NCBI RefSeq assembly: GCF_937915125.1
Contig: NZ_CALDMP010000033.1
Span: 1-64,000 of the forward strand
Direction of reading: 5' to 3'
Source: an uncultured Ruminococcus sp.
GTDB lineage: Bacteria; Bacillota; Clostridia; Oscillospirales; Ruminococcaceae
Length of the DNA: 64,000 bases
Below, piece after piece: positions 31,235 through 39,960 of the stretch; within the stretch, counting starts at the first letter, position 1, and each line of letters begins with the position of its first letter. The notes beneath the pieces were generated by a model. The model worked only from the letters and a program-made list of their open reading frames with translations, made no database searches and was not told the DNA's origin. The position numbers were made by a program, and so were the translations under genes.

Positions 31235-31717
31235 ATGAAAATGAAAAAATTCGGCGGCACAGAACGGACGGTCTACGACCTTGTGAAGCCGATCGCAGAT
31301 CAGTTCGGGTATTCCATCTGGGATGTGAGCTTTGAAAAAGAGGGTGCCTACTGGTACCTGCGGGTCTTTATTGACCATCCCGATGGGATCACCATTGAGG
31401 ACTGCGAAAAAATGACACGCCCGGTGAATGCCGCTGTGGATGCGGCAGATCCCATTGCACAGGCGTATGTCCTGGAGGTCGGCTCTGCCGGTCTGGAACG
31501 GGAACTGAACCAGCCCTGGCATTTTGAAGCGACCCTGGGCATGGAAGTGCGTGCTCGTGCCATTCGTCCGGTAGACGGCGTGCGGGAATGGATCGGCGTG
31601 CTGACGGCATATGATACGGCGCAGATCACCATCCAGCCTGAGGATACAGAAGAACCGGTGACACTGGCACTGGAAGATCTGTCCTATGTACGGCGGTATG
31701 TGGCTGTAGAATTTTAA
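31235..31717 (+). CDS. rimP: Ribosome maturation factor RimP
   Basis: 160 residues in two domains. The N-terminal alpha/beta domain has WDVSFEKEGAYWYLRVFID and ITIEDCEKMTRPVNAAVDA; the segment VLEVGSAGLERELNQPWHF is the family signature. The C-terminal domain is a small SH3-like barrel. It assists 30S subunit assembly in the cytoplasm. It is the first gene of the conserved operon with nusA, rnpM, infB and rbfA. AAAAGGAG precedes the start. Confidence 0.95.
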   Translation: MKMKKFGGTERTVYDLVKPIADQFGYSIWDVSFEKEGAYWYLRVFIDHPDGITIEDCEKMTRPVNAAVDAADPIAQAYVLEVGSAGLERELNQPWHFEATLGMEVRARAIRPVDGVREWIGVLTAYDTAQITIQPEDTEEPVTLALEDLSYVRRYVAVEF

Positions 31718-31739
31718 TCAATGGAGGCATAGAGAGAAC

Positions 31740-32855
31740 ATGGACAATAGTTTTTTTGAAGCGCTTTCCTCTCTGGGGAGCGAAACAAATGTAGATACGG
31801 AGCTGTTGGTAGAAAAAGTAAAGTCTGCCATGCTCAAGGCGGCACGTAAGGCATATCCCGACAGCGAAGAAAATATTCGTGTGGAGATCGATCCGGCAAC
31901 CAAGACCTTTGAAATGTACCTGATACAGACCGTTGTGGACGATGAACCCATTGACGAAAATGAGGTCAACATTGATGTGGCACGCACCATGGATCCCAAT
32001 GCCTATGTGGGCGGTACCGTGGAAAAGCGTCTGGATATCGCAAAGTTCGGCCGTGCAGCAGCACAGTCGGCAAAGCAGTCCATCAAGGGTGATCTCCGTG
32101 AGATCAACCGGGAACGCATTCTGGGTGAATTCCAGGACCTGGAGAACGACTGCATCACCTGTCAGGTATCCCAGGTAGAGCCGGGCGGCACGGCTACCAT
32201 GCTCTATCATAAGACCGAGCTGTATCTGTTCCGGAACGAACAGATCCCCGGGGAAGTCCTCAAAGAGGGACAAATGGTAAAAGTATACATCACCACCATT
32301 GCCAATAAGCAGAAAAAACCCATCATCAAGATTTCCCGTGTCCGCAAGGAACTGGTAAAGCGGCTGTTTGAACTGGAGATTCCGGAAATCTATGATGGCA
32401 CAGTAGAGATCAAGTCCATTTCCCGTGAGGCAGGCTCCAGAACAAAAGTGGCTGTCTGGTCGAAGGATCCCAATGTAGATGCCATCGGTGCCTGCATCGG
32501 TCCGAAGCGTTCCCGTATTTCTGCCATTGTGGAAGAACTAAACGGCGAAAAGATCGACATCATTCCCTACAGCGAAAAGCCTGAGGAATTCATTGCAAAG
32601 GCACTGGCGCCGGCAACGGTTCTGGATGTGACCATTCTGGACGAGGAAGAGCGTACCTGCACTGTAAAGGTACCCAACAACCAGCTTTCTCTTGCCATCG
32701 GCAATAAGGGACAGAATGCAAAGCTGGCAGCAAAGCTGACGGGCTATAAGATCGACATCAAGCCGGAATTCGATGTGCTGCACACAGCAGCAGAAGAGAC
32801 TCCGGCACCGGCAGAGGAAATCCAGACACCGGAGGCGAACAGCGTTGAAGAGTAA
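31740..32855 (+). CDS. nusA: Transcription termination/antitermination factor NusA
   Basis: 371 residues: N-terminal polymerase-binding domain (1-125), S1 RNA-binding domain (about 130-200, ending ISRVRKELVKRLFELE), KH1 and KH2 domains with the GACIGPKRSRI and AIGNKGQNAKLAAKLTGYKI loops, and a short Ala/Pro/Glu tail. It lacks the C-terminal acidic repeats of E. coli NusA, as usual in Firmicutes. It controls pausing and termination. The stop codon overlaps the start of rnpM. Confidence 0.96.
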   Translation: MDNSFFEALSSLGSETNVDTELLVEKVKSAMLKAARKAYPDSEENIRVEIDPATKTFEMYLIQTVVDDEPIDENEVNIDVARTMDPNAYVGGTVEKRLDIAKFGRAAAQSAKQSIKGDLREINRERILGEFQDLENDCITCQVSQVEPGGTATMLYHKTELYLFRNEQIPGEVLKEGQMVKVYITTIANKQKKPIIKISRVRKELVKRLFELEIPEIYDGTVEIKSISREAGSRTKVAVWSKDPNVDAIGACIGPKRSRISAIVEELNGEKIDIIPYSEKPEEFIAKALAPATVLDVTILDEEERTCTVKVPNNQLSLAIGNKGQNAKLAAKLTGYKIDIKPEFDVLHTAAEETPAPAEEIQTPEANSVEE

Positions 32856-33138
32856 AAAGGTTCCCATGCGTCTCTGCGTGGGATGCGGTGAAATGCAGCC
32901 CAAAAAGGAATTGATCCGGGTGCTCAAGAACACAGACGGTTCCATTGGATTGGATTTTACAGGAAAAAAGTCCGGACGGGGCGCATATTTATGTAAGAAT
33001 ATGGACTGCTTCACAGCTGCACAGAAAGGACATCGGATAGAGCGTTCTTTCGGCTGCCGGGTACCGGAGGAAGTATATGAGGAGATGAAACATGCATTAC
33101 AGGCAGAACTGGCAGGGTCTTCTGACCATCTGTCGTAA
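32845..33138 (+). CDS. rnpM: RNase P modulator RnpM (YlxR), TTG start
   Basis: 97 residues. The family core is MRLCVGCGEMQPKKELIRV and later KSGRGAYLCKN. An ATG lies at 32866, but family members normally begin with a short basic stretch before the CVGC motif; TTG at 32845 gives MKSKKVPMRLCVGC and is preceded by GGAGG at 32831-32835. The TTG start overlaps the nusA stop by 11 bp, suggesting translational coupling. YlxR/RnpM binds RNA and, in studied Firmicutes, affects RNase P. Confidence 0.88.
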   Translation: MKSKKVPMRLCVGCGEMQPKKELIRVLKNTDGSIGLDFTGKKSGRGAYLCKNMDCFTAAQKGHRIERSFGCRVPEEVYEEMKHALQAELAGSSDHLS

Positions 33139-33418
33139 GGCAGGAAAGCTTGCAATGGGACTGGAGCCGACAAAGGATGCGCTGTATCGCGGCATTGCTG
33201 CCGGGGTGCTCACGGCATCAGATGCGTCGGAAAAGTCCCGGAAAGAGGCTGCTTTTTTCAGCAGCCAGGCGGAAGTGCCCCTGATCGAGCTTCCCTTTTC
33301 CAAGGCGGAAATGGGACAGATCATCGGTCGTGCCGCCGGAGTGCTCGCCGTGTGCGATGACGGCTTTTTCCGCAGAATGCAGGAAATTGCCGCACAGGAT
33401 GAGACGGAAACAGAATGA
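33092..33418 (+). CDS. L7Ae/L30e-family RNA-binding protein (YlxQ-like)
   Basis: 108 residues with the L7Ae fold: LLTICRKAGKLAMGLEPTKDAL at the N-terminus (seen here as KAGKLAMGLEPTKDAL), the ASDASEKSRKEAAFF segment and GRAAGVLAVCDDGF near the end. It likely binds kink-turn RNA. It starts inside the end of rnpM (47-bp overlap) with GAGGAGATGAA before the ATG; this overlap is common in the nusA-infB operon of Firmicutes. Confidence 0.9.
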   Translation: MHYRQNWQGLLTICRKAGKLAMGLEPTKDALYRGIAAGVLTASDASEKSRKEAAFFSSQAEVPLIELPFSKAEMGQIIGRAAGVLAVCDDGFFRRMQEIAAQDETETE

Positions 33419-33558
33419 TTATTCAATTACCGCAGGAGATGCGGCGATAGAATGGCTGAACCAATCGGTTGGTGTCAGTTTTGTACACAGTGAAAGGGTG
33501 CTGTTGTGGAGAGTGGCTTCATCAAGGCATCCGCAGTAGGAAGAGGAGGATTTCGCCT

Positions 33559-36117
33559 ATGACGAAGAAAGTAAAGCTGAGCGATGTTGCACGGGATCTG
33601 CAGATTCCCACCCAGGAACTCATTGCGTTCTATCAGGAACGGGATGCAGACGGCGTCAAGAAAAAGGGTGTGACCGGTCTGACGCCGGAAGAAATCAATC
33701 TTGCGCTGGAGTACTATTCCCAGAAGTCACAGGTAGAGAACTTTGAAGCTTATTTTGCATCGAAGGATACGCCGAGACCGAAGCCGGCAGAGAAGAAGTC
33801 CGCTGAGAAGAAGCCGGCGGAGAAAAAGACATCAGAAAAGAAACCGTCTGAAAAGAAATCGGCAGAGAAAAAGCCGGCAGAGAAGAAAAAGGCTGCGCCT
33901 CAGAGTGCGAAGAAGCCTCAGGCAGAAGCAGTTGTGGAAAAGGTTGAAAAGAAGGTACAGCCGCAGAAGTCCCAGCCGGAGAAAAAGCAGGAAAAGCCTG
34001 TGGAAAAGAAACCGCAGACAGAAGCTGCACCGAAGAAAGAGCAGTCCCGGAAACAGCCCAAGCAGGCGGCAAAGGCACAGAAGCACGGCGAGCGTCTCCA
34101 CGTGGAAGTCGAGATGGCATCTGCAGACAGCATCACCACAGAAAAGCGCCGCACAGTAGATACCAGAGGCTCTTATGTGGATCTGGATAAGTACAACCAG
34201 CGGTATGAGCAGATCGCTCCTGCTGGGAAATACAGCAATGACAAATATTCTACCAAGAAGCAGAAGATCAACCAGAAGTCTGCACAGCGTAACAAGCAGA
34301 AGTATTCCAACAAGCGGGAGACAGAACAGGATAAGCTCCGCCGTCTGGAACTGGAGCGTGCCCGGAAGCAGCAGCTACGTGTACGCATTCCAGATGTGAT
34401 CACTGTGGGCGAACTGGCGACCCGTCTGAAAGTTACTGCAACAGAAGTCATCAAGAAGCTGATGATGCTGGGAGTTATGGCAACCATCAATGAGGAAATC
34501 GACTTCGATACCGCATCTCTGGTAGCAGAAGAACTGGGCGCAAAGGTTGAGCATGAGGTCATTGTGACCATTGAAGAGCGTCTGATCGACGAGGACGATG
34601 ACGCAGAGGATACCGAAGAGCGCTGCCCGATCGTTGTCGTTATGGGTCACGTTGACCACGGTAAGACTTCCATTCTCGACCGCATCCGTCACGCACATGT
34701 TACCGAAGGAGAAGCCGGCGGTATTACGCAGCATATCGGTGCATATCAGGTGCAGTATGAGGGTAAGGATATTACCTTCCTGGATACACCGGGTCATGAG
34801 GCATTCACCGCAATGCGTGCCCGTGGTGCCAATATCACGGATATTGCCATTCTGGTCGTTGCCGCAGACGACGGCATTATGCCTCAGACAGTAGAGTCCA
34901 TCAACCACGCCAAGGCGGCAGGGATCTCTGTCATTGTGGCGATCAACAAGATGGATAAGGAAGGCGCAAACCCGGATCGTGTCAAGGAAGAGCTGACCAA
35001 GTATGGCATGGTCTGCGAAGAGTGGGGCGGCGATATCATCTGCGTTCCCGTTTCGGCAAAGACCGGTGAGGGAATTGACGAACTGCTGGAAAACATTCTT
35101 CTGGTGGCTGAAACAAGCGAACTGAAAGCAAATTCTCACCGTCGTGCAAAGGGTACGGTTGTGGAGGCACGTCTGGATAAAGGTCGTGGTCCTATCGCAA
35201 CACTGCTGGTACAGAACGGTACGCTGCATACTGGTGATGTCATTATTGCAGGTACTGCCGTAGGCCGTGTTCGTGTTATGTCCAATGACAAGGGCGTTCC
35301 TGTAGAGACAGCAGGCCCGTCTGTTCCTGTAGAGATCACCGGTCTGGCAGAAGTGCCGGAGGCAGGCGATACGTTTAACGCTGTAGAGGACGAACGTCTG
35401 GCAAGAGAACTGGTAGAACAGAGAAAGCATGAGGCAAAACAGGCGAAGTTCAACGAGTATCAGAAGGTAACTCTTGACAACCTGTTCAGCCAGATCGAGC
35501 AGGGCGAAATGAAGGAACTGTCTCTCATTGTCAAGGCAGACGTACAGGGTTCTGTAGAAGCTGTGACCCAGTCTCTGGAAAAGCTGTCCAACGAGGAAGT
35601 GCGTGTCCGTGTCATCCACGGCGGTGTCGGCGGTATCAAGGAGAGCGATGTCATGCTGGCAAGCGCATCCAACGCCATCATCATTGGCTTTAACGTGCGC
35701 CCGGATCAGACCGCAGAGGAAATCGCTGCCCGTGACAAGGTGGATATCCGCACCTATCGTGTCATCTATGATGCCATCGAGGAAATTGAAACGGCAATGA
35801 AAGGCATGCTGGCGCCGAAGTTCCGTGAGGTTGTTATGGGACGCATTGAGGTACGTCAGGTTTATAAGATCTCTAACGTGGGTGCAGTTGCCGGTGCCTA
35901 TGTCCTGAACGGCAAGGTTACCAGACAGTGTCAGATTCGTGTGGTTCGTGACGGCATCGTCATTGCAGAGGATAAGATGTCCAGCCTGAAACGGTTCAAG
36001 GATGACGTGAAGGAAGTCGGCGAGAGCTATGAGTGCGGTATTACCCTCGAGAAGTTCCGGGACTTCAAAGAAGGCGACATTTTTGAAGCGTTTATCATGG
36101 AAGAATACAGAGACTAA
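33559..36117 (+). CDS. infB: Translation initiation factor IF-2
   Basis: 852 residues. The N-terminal IF2 domain ([20 protein letters not shown]) is followed by a Lys/Pro/Glu-rich low-complexity tract (~residues 75-175) of repeated [13 protein letters not shown] units, a second N-domain (~275-330), and the GTPase domain with G1 [10 protein letters not shown]3 DTPGHEAF, G4 NKMD and G5 SAKTGEG. Domains II-IV follow. It places initiator tRNA on the 30S subunit. The start at 33559 follows AGGAGG; a longer frame lacks a site. The low-complexity tract is prone to length change. Confidence 0.97.
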   Translation: MTKKVKLSDVARDLQIPTQELIAFYQERDADGVKKKGVTGLTPEEINLALEYYSQKSQVENFEAYFASKDTPRPKPAEKKSAEKKPAEKKTSEKKPSEKKSAEKKPAEKKKAAPQSAKKPQAEAVVEKVEKKVQPQKSQPEKKQEKPVEKKPQTEAAPKKEQSRKQPKQAAKAQKHGERLHVEVEMASADSITTEKRRTVDTRGSYVDLDKYNQRYEQIAPAGKYSNDKYSTKKQKINQKSAQRNKQKYSNKRETEQDKLRRLELERARKQQLRVRIPDVITVGELATRLKVTATEVIKKLMMLGVMATINEEIDFDTASLVAEELGAKVEHEVIVTIEERLIDEDDDAEDTEERCPIVVVMGHVDHGKTSILDRIRHAHVTEGEAGGITQHIGAYQVQYEGKDITFLDTPGHEAFTAMRARGANITDIAILVVAADDGIMPQTVESINHAKAAGISVIVAINKMDKEGANPDRVKEELTKYGMVCEEWGGDIICVPVSAKTGEGIDELLENILLVAETSELKANSHRRAKGTVVEARLDKGRGPIATLLVQNGTLHTGDVIIAGTAVGRVRVMSNDKGVPVETAGPSVPVEITGLAEVPEAGDTFNAVEDERLARELVEQRKHEAKQAKFNEYQKVTLDNLFSQIEQGEMKELSLIVKADVQGSVEAVTQSLEKLSNEEVRVRVIHGGVGGIKESDVMLASASNAIIIGFNVRPDQTAEEIAARDKVDIRTYRVIYDAIEEIETAMKGMLAPKFREVVMGRIEVRQVYKISNVGAVAGAYVLNGKVTRQCQIRVVRDGIVIAEDKMSSLKRFKDDVKEVGESYECGITLEKFRDFKEGDIFEAFIMEEYRD

Positions 36118-36140
36118 ACCATGCGTAACTAATGCATAAT

Positions 36141-36304
36141 GGGCATCTCTAAAAACTCTGAATCTGTCAGATGTGGTGCAGATTTGCGACAGCTCCCCTT
36201 TCGAAAAAACGCAGGAATACTCGATGTATTTCAAGTTTTTTCGAAAAGGAAGATGGCGTAAAGATGCGCCGCAGATGACGGGTGAGCGGGTTTTTAGAGG
36301 TGAC
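36141..36304. repeat. Complete ~164-bp GGGCAYCTCTAAAAAC inverted-repeat element (copy A)
   Basis: It begins GGGCATCTCTAAAAAC and ends GGTTTTTAGAGGTGACC, the inverted ends. It sits between infB and rbfA inside the operon. Copy B (46911-47076) is the same element in the opposite orientation and is over 90 percent identical by eye. A short frame across it is an artefact. Confidence 0.88.
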
Positions 36305-36333
36305 CTAATGAATAAAAAAGGAGGCCGTGAAGC

Positions 36334-36702
36334 ATGGCGAATTTTAAGGCGAACCGGACGGAAGAGGATATTCTGCGTGAAATGACTGCCATTCTGCGTG
36401 AACTGAAAGATCCTCGCATTGACCCGATGCTGACTGTGGTGCGTGCAGAGCTGTCACGGGATCTCTCTGACTGTAAGATATTTGTTTCCAGTCTGTCGGG
36501 GCGGGATGCGGCAAAGCAGTCCTGTCAGGGACTGGATAGTGCCTCCGGCTTTATCCGCCGGGAGCTGTTCCATCGGCTGAAGATCCGGAAGTGTCCGGCG
36601 CTGCACTTTGTGGCAGATGATTCTATCGCCCACAGTGCGGAGATCAACCGGATGCTGCATGAAATTCAGCCGCCGGTGGAAGAACCTCAGGAAAAGGAGT
36701 GA
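36334..36702 (+). CDS. rbfA: Ribosome-binding factor A
   Basis: 122 residues with the KH-like fold. Conserved parts are FKANRTEEDILREMTAIL, LKDPRIDPMLTVVRAELSRD and the final VPALHFVADDSIAHSAEI-like segment (here PALHFVADDSIAHSAEI). It acts in late 30S maturation. AAAGGAGG precedes the start. It is separated from infB by the inserted repeat, yet is still in operon order, and is followed 6 bp later by nrnA. Confidence 0.95.
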   Translation: MANFKANRTEEDILREMTAILRELKDPRIDPMLTVVRAELSRDLSDCKIFVSSLSGRDAAKQSCQGLDSASGFIRRELFHRLKIRKCPALHFVADDSIAHSAEINRMLHEIQPPVEEPQEKE

Positions 36703-36708
36703 CAGCTT

Positions 36709-37677
36709 ATGCAGCAACTGACTTTGGCGCAGACAGCCGCATGGCTGAAAGATTGTAACGACGCATATATTCTCATTCACAGAAGTCCGGACGGGGACTG
36801 TATCGGCGCAGGGTATGCCCTGGCAGAAATGCTGCACCAGATGCAGAAGCGTGCAGTGGTGCTCTGCGATGAACCCATTCCGGAACGCTATCGCTTTATG
36901 CTGCCGGAGTCCCAGGAACAGGAGACCTTTGAGCCGGGCTGTGTGATCGCAGTGGATGTGGCTGACCCGAAACTTCTGGGCAGCGAATTGCAGGAAAAAT
37001 ACGGAAAATCCGTAGATCTGTGTATTGATCATCACGTTTCCAATGTGCCCTATGCCAGCGCTCGGTATCTGGATGGCAAGGCGGCGGCAACCTGTGAGAT
37101 CCTCTATTCTCTCTGCCGGATCCTTCCGGTGACCATGACCAGATCCATGGCGCTTTGCCTGTATACGGGCATGGCGACGGATACAGGATGTTTCCAGTAT
37201 GACAACGCAGGTCCTCATACCCATCGTGCTGTGGCAGATCTGATGGAAATGTGCCCCGATGTGCCCTATGCGAAGATCAACCGGCAGATGTTTGCCGTAA
37301 AAAGCTTCGGCAGACTCCAGCTGGAGCAGCTGCTCATTGACCGGCTGGAACGGTATAAGGACGGAAAATGCATCCTCATCTGTATTACCCAGGAATTTTT
37401 GCAGAAGTTCCAGGTGGATGAGGCTGAGCTGGACGGCATTGCCGGATTCCCGCTTCAGGTGGAGGGTGCTCAGGTGGGCATCACTATGAAAGAAAAGGAA
37501 CCGGGAAAATTCCGGGTCTCTATGCGCTCGGCAGATCGGGTGAATGTTTCCGCCATCTGCCAGCTGCTGGGCGGCGGCGGTCATATTAAGGCTGCTGGCT
37601 GTCTGGTCTGCGGCACAGCGGATGAAGTACGGGAAAAACTGCTCCGTGCAGTTTCGGAAGGATGGAGCATTCAATGA
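36709..37677 (+). CDS. nrnA: DHH/DHHA1 phosphoesterase, NrnA-like
   Basis: 322 residues. The DHH domain has HRSPDGDCIGAGYALAEML, the metal site VAVDVAD and the DHH motif in CIDHHVSNVPYA; the DHHA1 domain ends with the GGGGHIKAAGC motif. NrnA proteins degrade nanoRNA and 3'-phosphoadenosine phosphate in the cytoplasm. The gene order rbfA-nrnA-truB-ribF is typical of Firmicutes. It overlaps truB by 4 bp (ATGA). Confidence 0.94.
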   Translation: MQQLTLAQTAAWLKDCNDAYILIHRSPDGDCIGAGYALAEMLHQMQKRAVVLCDEPIPERYRFMLPESQEQETFEPGCVIAVDVADPKLLGSELQEKYGKSVDLCIDHHVSNVPYASARYLDGKAAATCEILYSLCRILPVTMTRSMALCLYTGMATDTGCFQYDNAGPHTHRAVADLMEMCPDVPYAKINRQMFAVKSFGRLQLEQLLIDRLERYKDGKCILICITQEFLQKFQVDEAELDGIAGFPLQVEGAQVGITMKEKEPGKFRVSMRSADRVNVSAICQLLGGGGHIKAAGCLVCGTADEVREKLLRAVSEGWSIQ

Positions 37678-38585
37678 GTCAGGAAACGATACAGGGCGTA
37701 CTTTGTATGAATAAGCCTGCCGAATTCACTTCCTTTGATGTGATCGGAAAGCTCCGGGGCATCTTGCGTATGCGGCGGCTGGGACACACCGGCACGCTGG
37801 ATCCTATGGCGACCGGTGTTCTGCCGGTGCTGGTGGGACGTGCCACCCGGGCGTGCGATATTCTGCCGGATCAGGACAAGACCTATCGGGCTTCGGTTCA
37901 GTTCGGCTGGGAGACGGATACAGAGGACGTCTGGGGCGTGCGAACGGCGGTTTATCCCGGGATGCACGTAACAAAAGAAGCACTGGAATCGGTGCTGTCT
38001 CAGTTCCGGGGAGAGATTCACCAAGTGCCTCCTATGTATTCTGCTGTATCTGTGGATGGAAAGCGGCTGTATGAGCTGGCGCGTAAGGGCGTTGTTGTAG
38101 AACGTCCTGCACGGACGGTACAGATTCATGCATTGACGCTGGAGGCGTGGAATGAAAATGCACAGACGGCAGAGCTTTCGGTGTCCTGCGGAAAGGGAAC
38201 CTATATCCGCACACTGCTCTCCGATATCGGAAAGGCGTTGGGCGGCGGTGCTGTTATGACAGCGCTCTGCCGTACCCAGGCAAGCGGATTTTCTCTGGAG
38301 CAATGCTATACCTTTGAGGATGTCATGGGTTTTTGCCGGGAAGGCAGTCTGGCTTCTCATCTGATTCCAACAGACAGACTGTTTGCTGCACTGCCGGCGC
38401 TGCATCTGACGGAAAAGCAGTCGCAGCTCTACGGAAACGGTGTCAAGCTGTCTCTGGAGCAGATTCCGGAATATCAGGATTCCCAGAGGGAATACCGTGT
38501 TTATGATGCGGAACAGGCATTTCTGGGCACGGCACTGGCAGAGCCGGAGACCGGCGTGCTGCGTGTGGGAAAAAATTTCAAATAG
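37674..38585 (+). CDS. truB: tRNA pseudouridine-55 synthase
   Basis: 303 residues from the ATG at 37674, which overlaps the nrnA stop (ATGA); another in-frame ATG lies at 37662. Motifs are LCMNKPAEFTSFDVIGKL, the catalytic loop GHTGTLDPMATGVLPVLVG with its Asp, and YSAVSVDGKRLYELARKG. It converts U55 to pseudouridine in the T-loop of tRNA. The C-terminal region has a PUA-like small domain. ribF follows 16 bp later. Confidence 0.95.
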   Translation: MSQETIQGVLCMNKPAEFTSFDVIGKLRGILRMRRLGHTGTLDPMATGVLPVLVGRATRACDILPDQDKTYRASVQFGWETDTEDVWGVRTAVYPGMHVTKEALESVLSQFRGEIHQVPPMYSAVSVDGKRLYELARKGVVVERPARTVQIHALTLEAWNENAQTAELSVSCGKGTYIRTLLSDIGKALGGGAVMTALCRTQASGFSLEQCYTFEDVMGFCREGSLASHLIPTDRLFAALPALHLTEKQSQLYGNGVKLSLEQIPEYQDSQREYRVYDAEQAFLGTALAEPETGVLRVGKNFK

Positions 38586-38601
38586 AAAGGCGGCGTGATA
38601 C

Positions 38602-39534
38602 GTGGAGCTGCTGAAACACACGGATGCGCCCCTTTTGCAGGAAAGTGCCGTGGCACTTGGATTTTTTGACGGCGTACATCTGGGACACCGTGCTGTGCTG
38701 TATGCCGCTGTGGAATGTGCCCGGGAAAAGCAGCTGATGCCCTGTGCATTTACCTTCGCGGCGGATTCTGTGCCGGTGAAGCGGGGTGTTCCCCTGAATT
38801 ATCTGTATACGGATGCGCAGAAATATGCCCTTATGGCAGACTGTGGCGTGGAAGGGGTATACTGCCCGGCATTCGGGGAATTGTGTGCCCTGGACGGTGA
38901 ATCGTTCTGCCGGAAGGTGCTTGTGGAATTGTTTCATGCCAGAGAAGTCTTTTGCGGCGGAGATTTTCGCTTTGGCGCAAAGGCGGCGTGGGATATTGCT
39001 GCATTGGACGCATTCGGCAGACAGATGGGATTTTCGGTACATCAGGTGGAGCCGGTGCGCTGTGACGGCGAAAAGGTCTCCTCCACTGCCATCCGGGAAG
39101 CAGTGAAACAGGGTGAGCCGGAACGTGCGGCGAGATTGTTGGGTGCGCCTTATCATGTTAGCGGCAGAGTGGTACACGGTGCTGCTTTGGGCAGGACAAG
39201 GGAAGTTCCTACGATTAACATGTCCTTTGCAGAGGGACAGATCGTGCCTAGGTTTGGCGTGTATGTATCCCGGACAAAGACACCCCAGGGAACGTTCGAT
39301 TCTGTGACGGATATCGGCGTAAAGCCTACTGTGAGTGAGGAACAGACGCCGGCGGCGGAGACATTTCTGCTGGATTTTTCCGGTGATCTGTATGAACAGC
39401 CCTGTACTGTGGAATTGCTGCATTTTCTGCGTCCGGAGCGGAAGTTTCCGGATGTGGATGCGTTGTATCAGCAGATCGCACGAGATCAGGCAGAATGCCG
39501 GGCATGGCTGCAGCGGAATACAGCATGTCGGTAA
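38602..39534 (+). CDS. ribF: Bifunctional riboflavin kinase / FAD synthetase, GTG start
   Basis: 310 residues. The N-terminal nucleotidyltransferase part has ALGFFDGVHLGHRAVL (HxGH-type) and KVSSTAIREAVKQGEPERA; the C-terminal flavokinase part has GRVVHGAALGRTREVPTINM, then GVYVSRTKT and VELLHFLRPERKFPD. It makes FMN and FAD from riboflavin and ATP. The start is GTG, with AAAGGCGG upstream. It is the last gene of the operon that begins with rimP. Confidence 0.95.
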   Translation: MELLKHTDAPLLQESAVALGFFDGVHLGHRAVLYAAVECAREKQLMPCAFTFAADSVPVKRGVPLNYLYTDAQKYALMADCGVEGVYCPAFGELCALDGESFCRKVLVELFHAREVFCGGDFRFGAKAAWDIAALDAFGRQMGFSVHQVEPVRCDGEKVSSTAIREAVKQGEPERAARLLGAPYHVSGRVVHGAALGRTREVPTINMSFAEGQIVPRFGVYVSRTKTPQGTFDSVTDIGVKPTVSEEQTPAAETFLLDFSGDLYEQPCTVELLHFLRPERKFPDVDALYQQIARDQAECRAWLQRNTACR

Positions 39535-39596
39535 AATACGAGTGCATTTTTTATATTTTCTCAAAAAGGCTGCTTGGCAATGAAGTTATTTTGATC

Positions 39597-39660
39597 CAGC
39601 AATTTTTTCAAAAAATGCTGGCGAGGTCCAGGGCGAGGGCTCCACGAGCCCGTCCCGCCT
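39597..39660. repeat. GC-rich and hairpin intergenic sequence after ribF
   Basis: CCAGCAATTTTTT / AAAAAATGCTGG hairpin (39597-39622), possibly the operon terminator, followed by GGCGAGGGCTCCACGAGCCC and GTCCCGCC, a second palindromic stretch. No gene in 39535-39960. Confidence 0.5.
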
Positions 39661-39679
39661 TTTGAGCCCTTTAAAGTAA

Positions 39680-39851
39680 GGCAATACCGCACAAAGATTG
39701 TGCGTCAGATGCGCCGTCAGATTTTTCGTCAGATGAAACAAAAAGCGCAGTGAATACTTTGTGTATTCACGAGCATTTTTGTGAAATATGACGGAAAATA
39801 TGCAAGCATATGACGTGCAAAGCCGTCAGGCGCTCTTTGTGCGGTGTTGCC
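39680..39851. repeat. Complete long copy (172 bp) of GGCAAYACCGCACAAAG element
   Basis: Same structure as 18010-18182: inverted ends, three CGTCAGAT units at 12-bp period and the GTGAATAC/GTATTCAC hairpin. Differences from the other copy are only a few bases. It lies between ribF and gltX. Confidence 0.9.
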
Positions 39852-39861
39852 GTAAGAAAAA

Positions 39862-39892
39862 TCTTGCAAACGTTCCGGTGGGACGTTTGCAA
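39862..39892. promoter_or_regulatory. Long dyad upstream of gltX
   Basis: TTGCAAACGTTCC, loop GGT, GGGACGTTTGCAA: 12 of 13 pairs, about 70 bp before gltX, followed by the AT-rich stretch 39898-39935 that would hold the promoter. Possible operator for a repressor or a leader hairpin. No T-box features are seen. Confidence 0.5.
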
Positions 39893-39960
39893 CGAGTTTA
39901 TATATTCATATAAAAAAGTATATAGTGTTATATTCACTTTTGAAAGGAAGTACACGCAAT

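Noticed and set aside
34375..36234. 619-residue frame antisense to infB
   Set aside because: Shadow of a highly biased essential gene; no domain, signal or start site.
39852..39960. T-box leader for gltX
   Set aside because: No GGGTGG core or terminator; only a dyad and AT-rich DNA.
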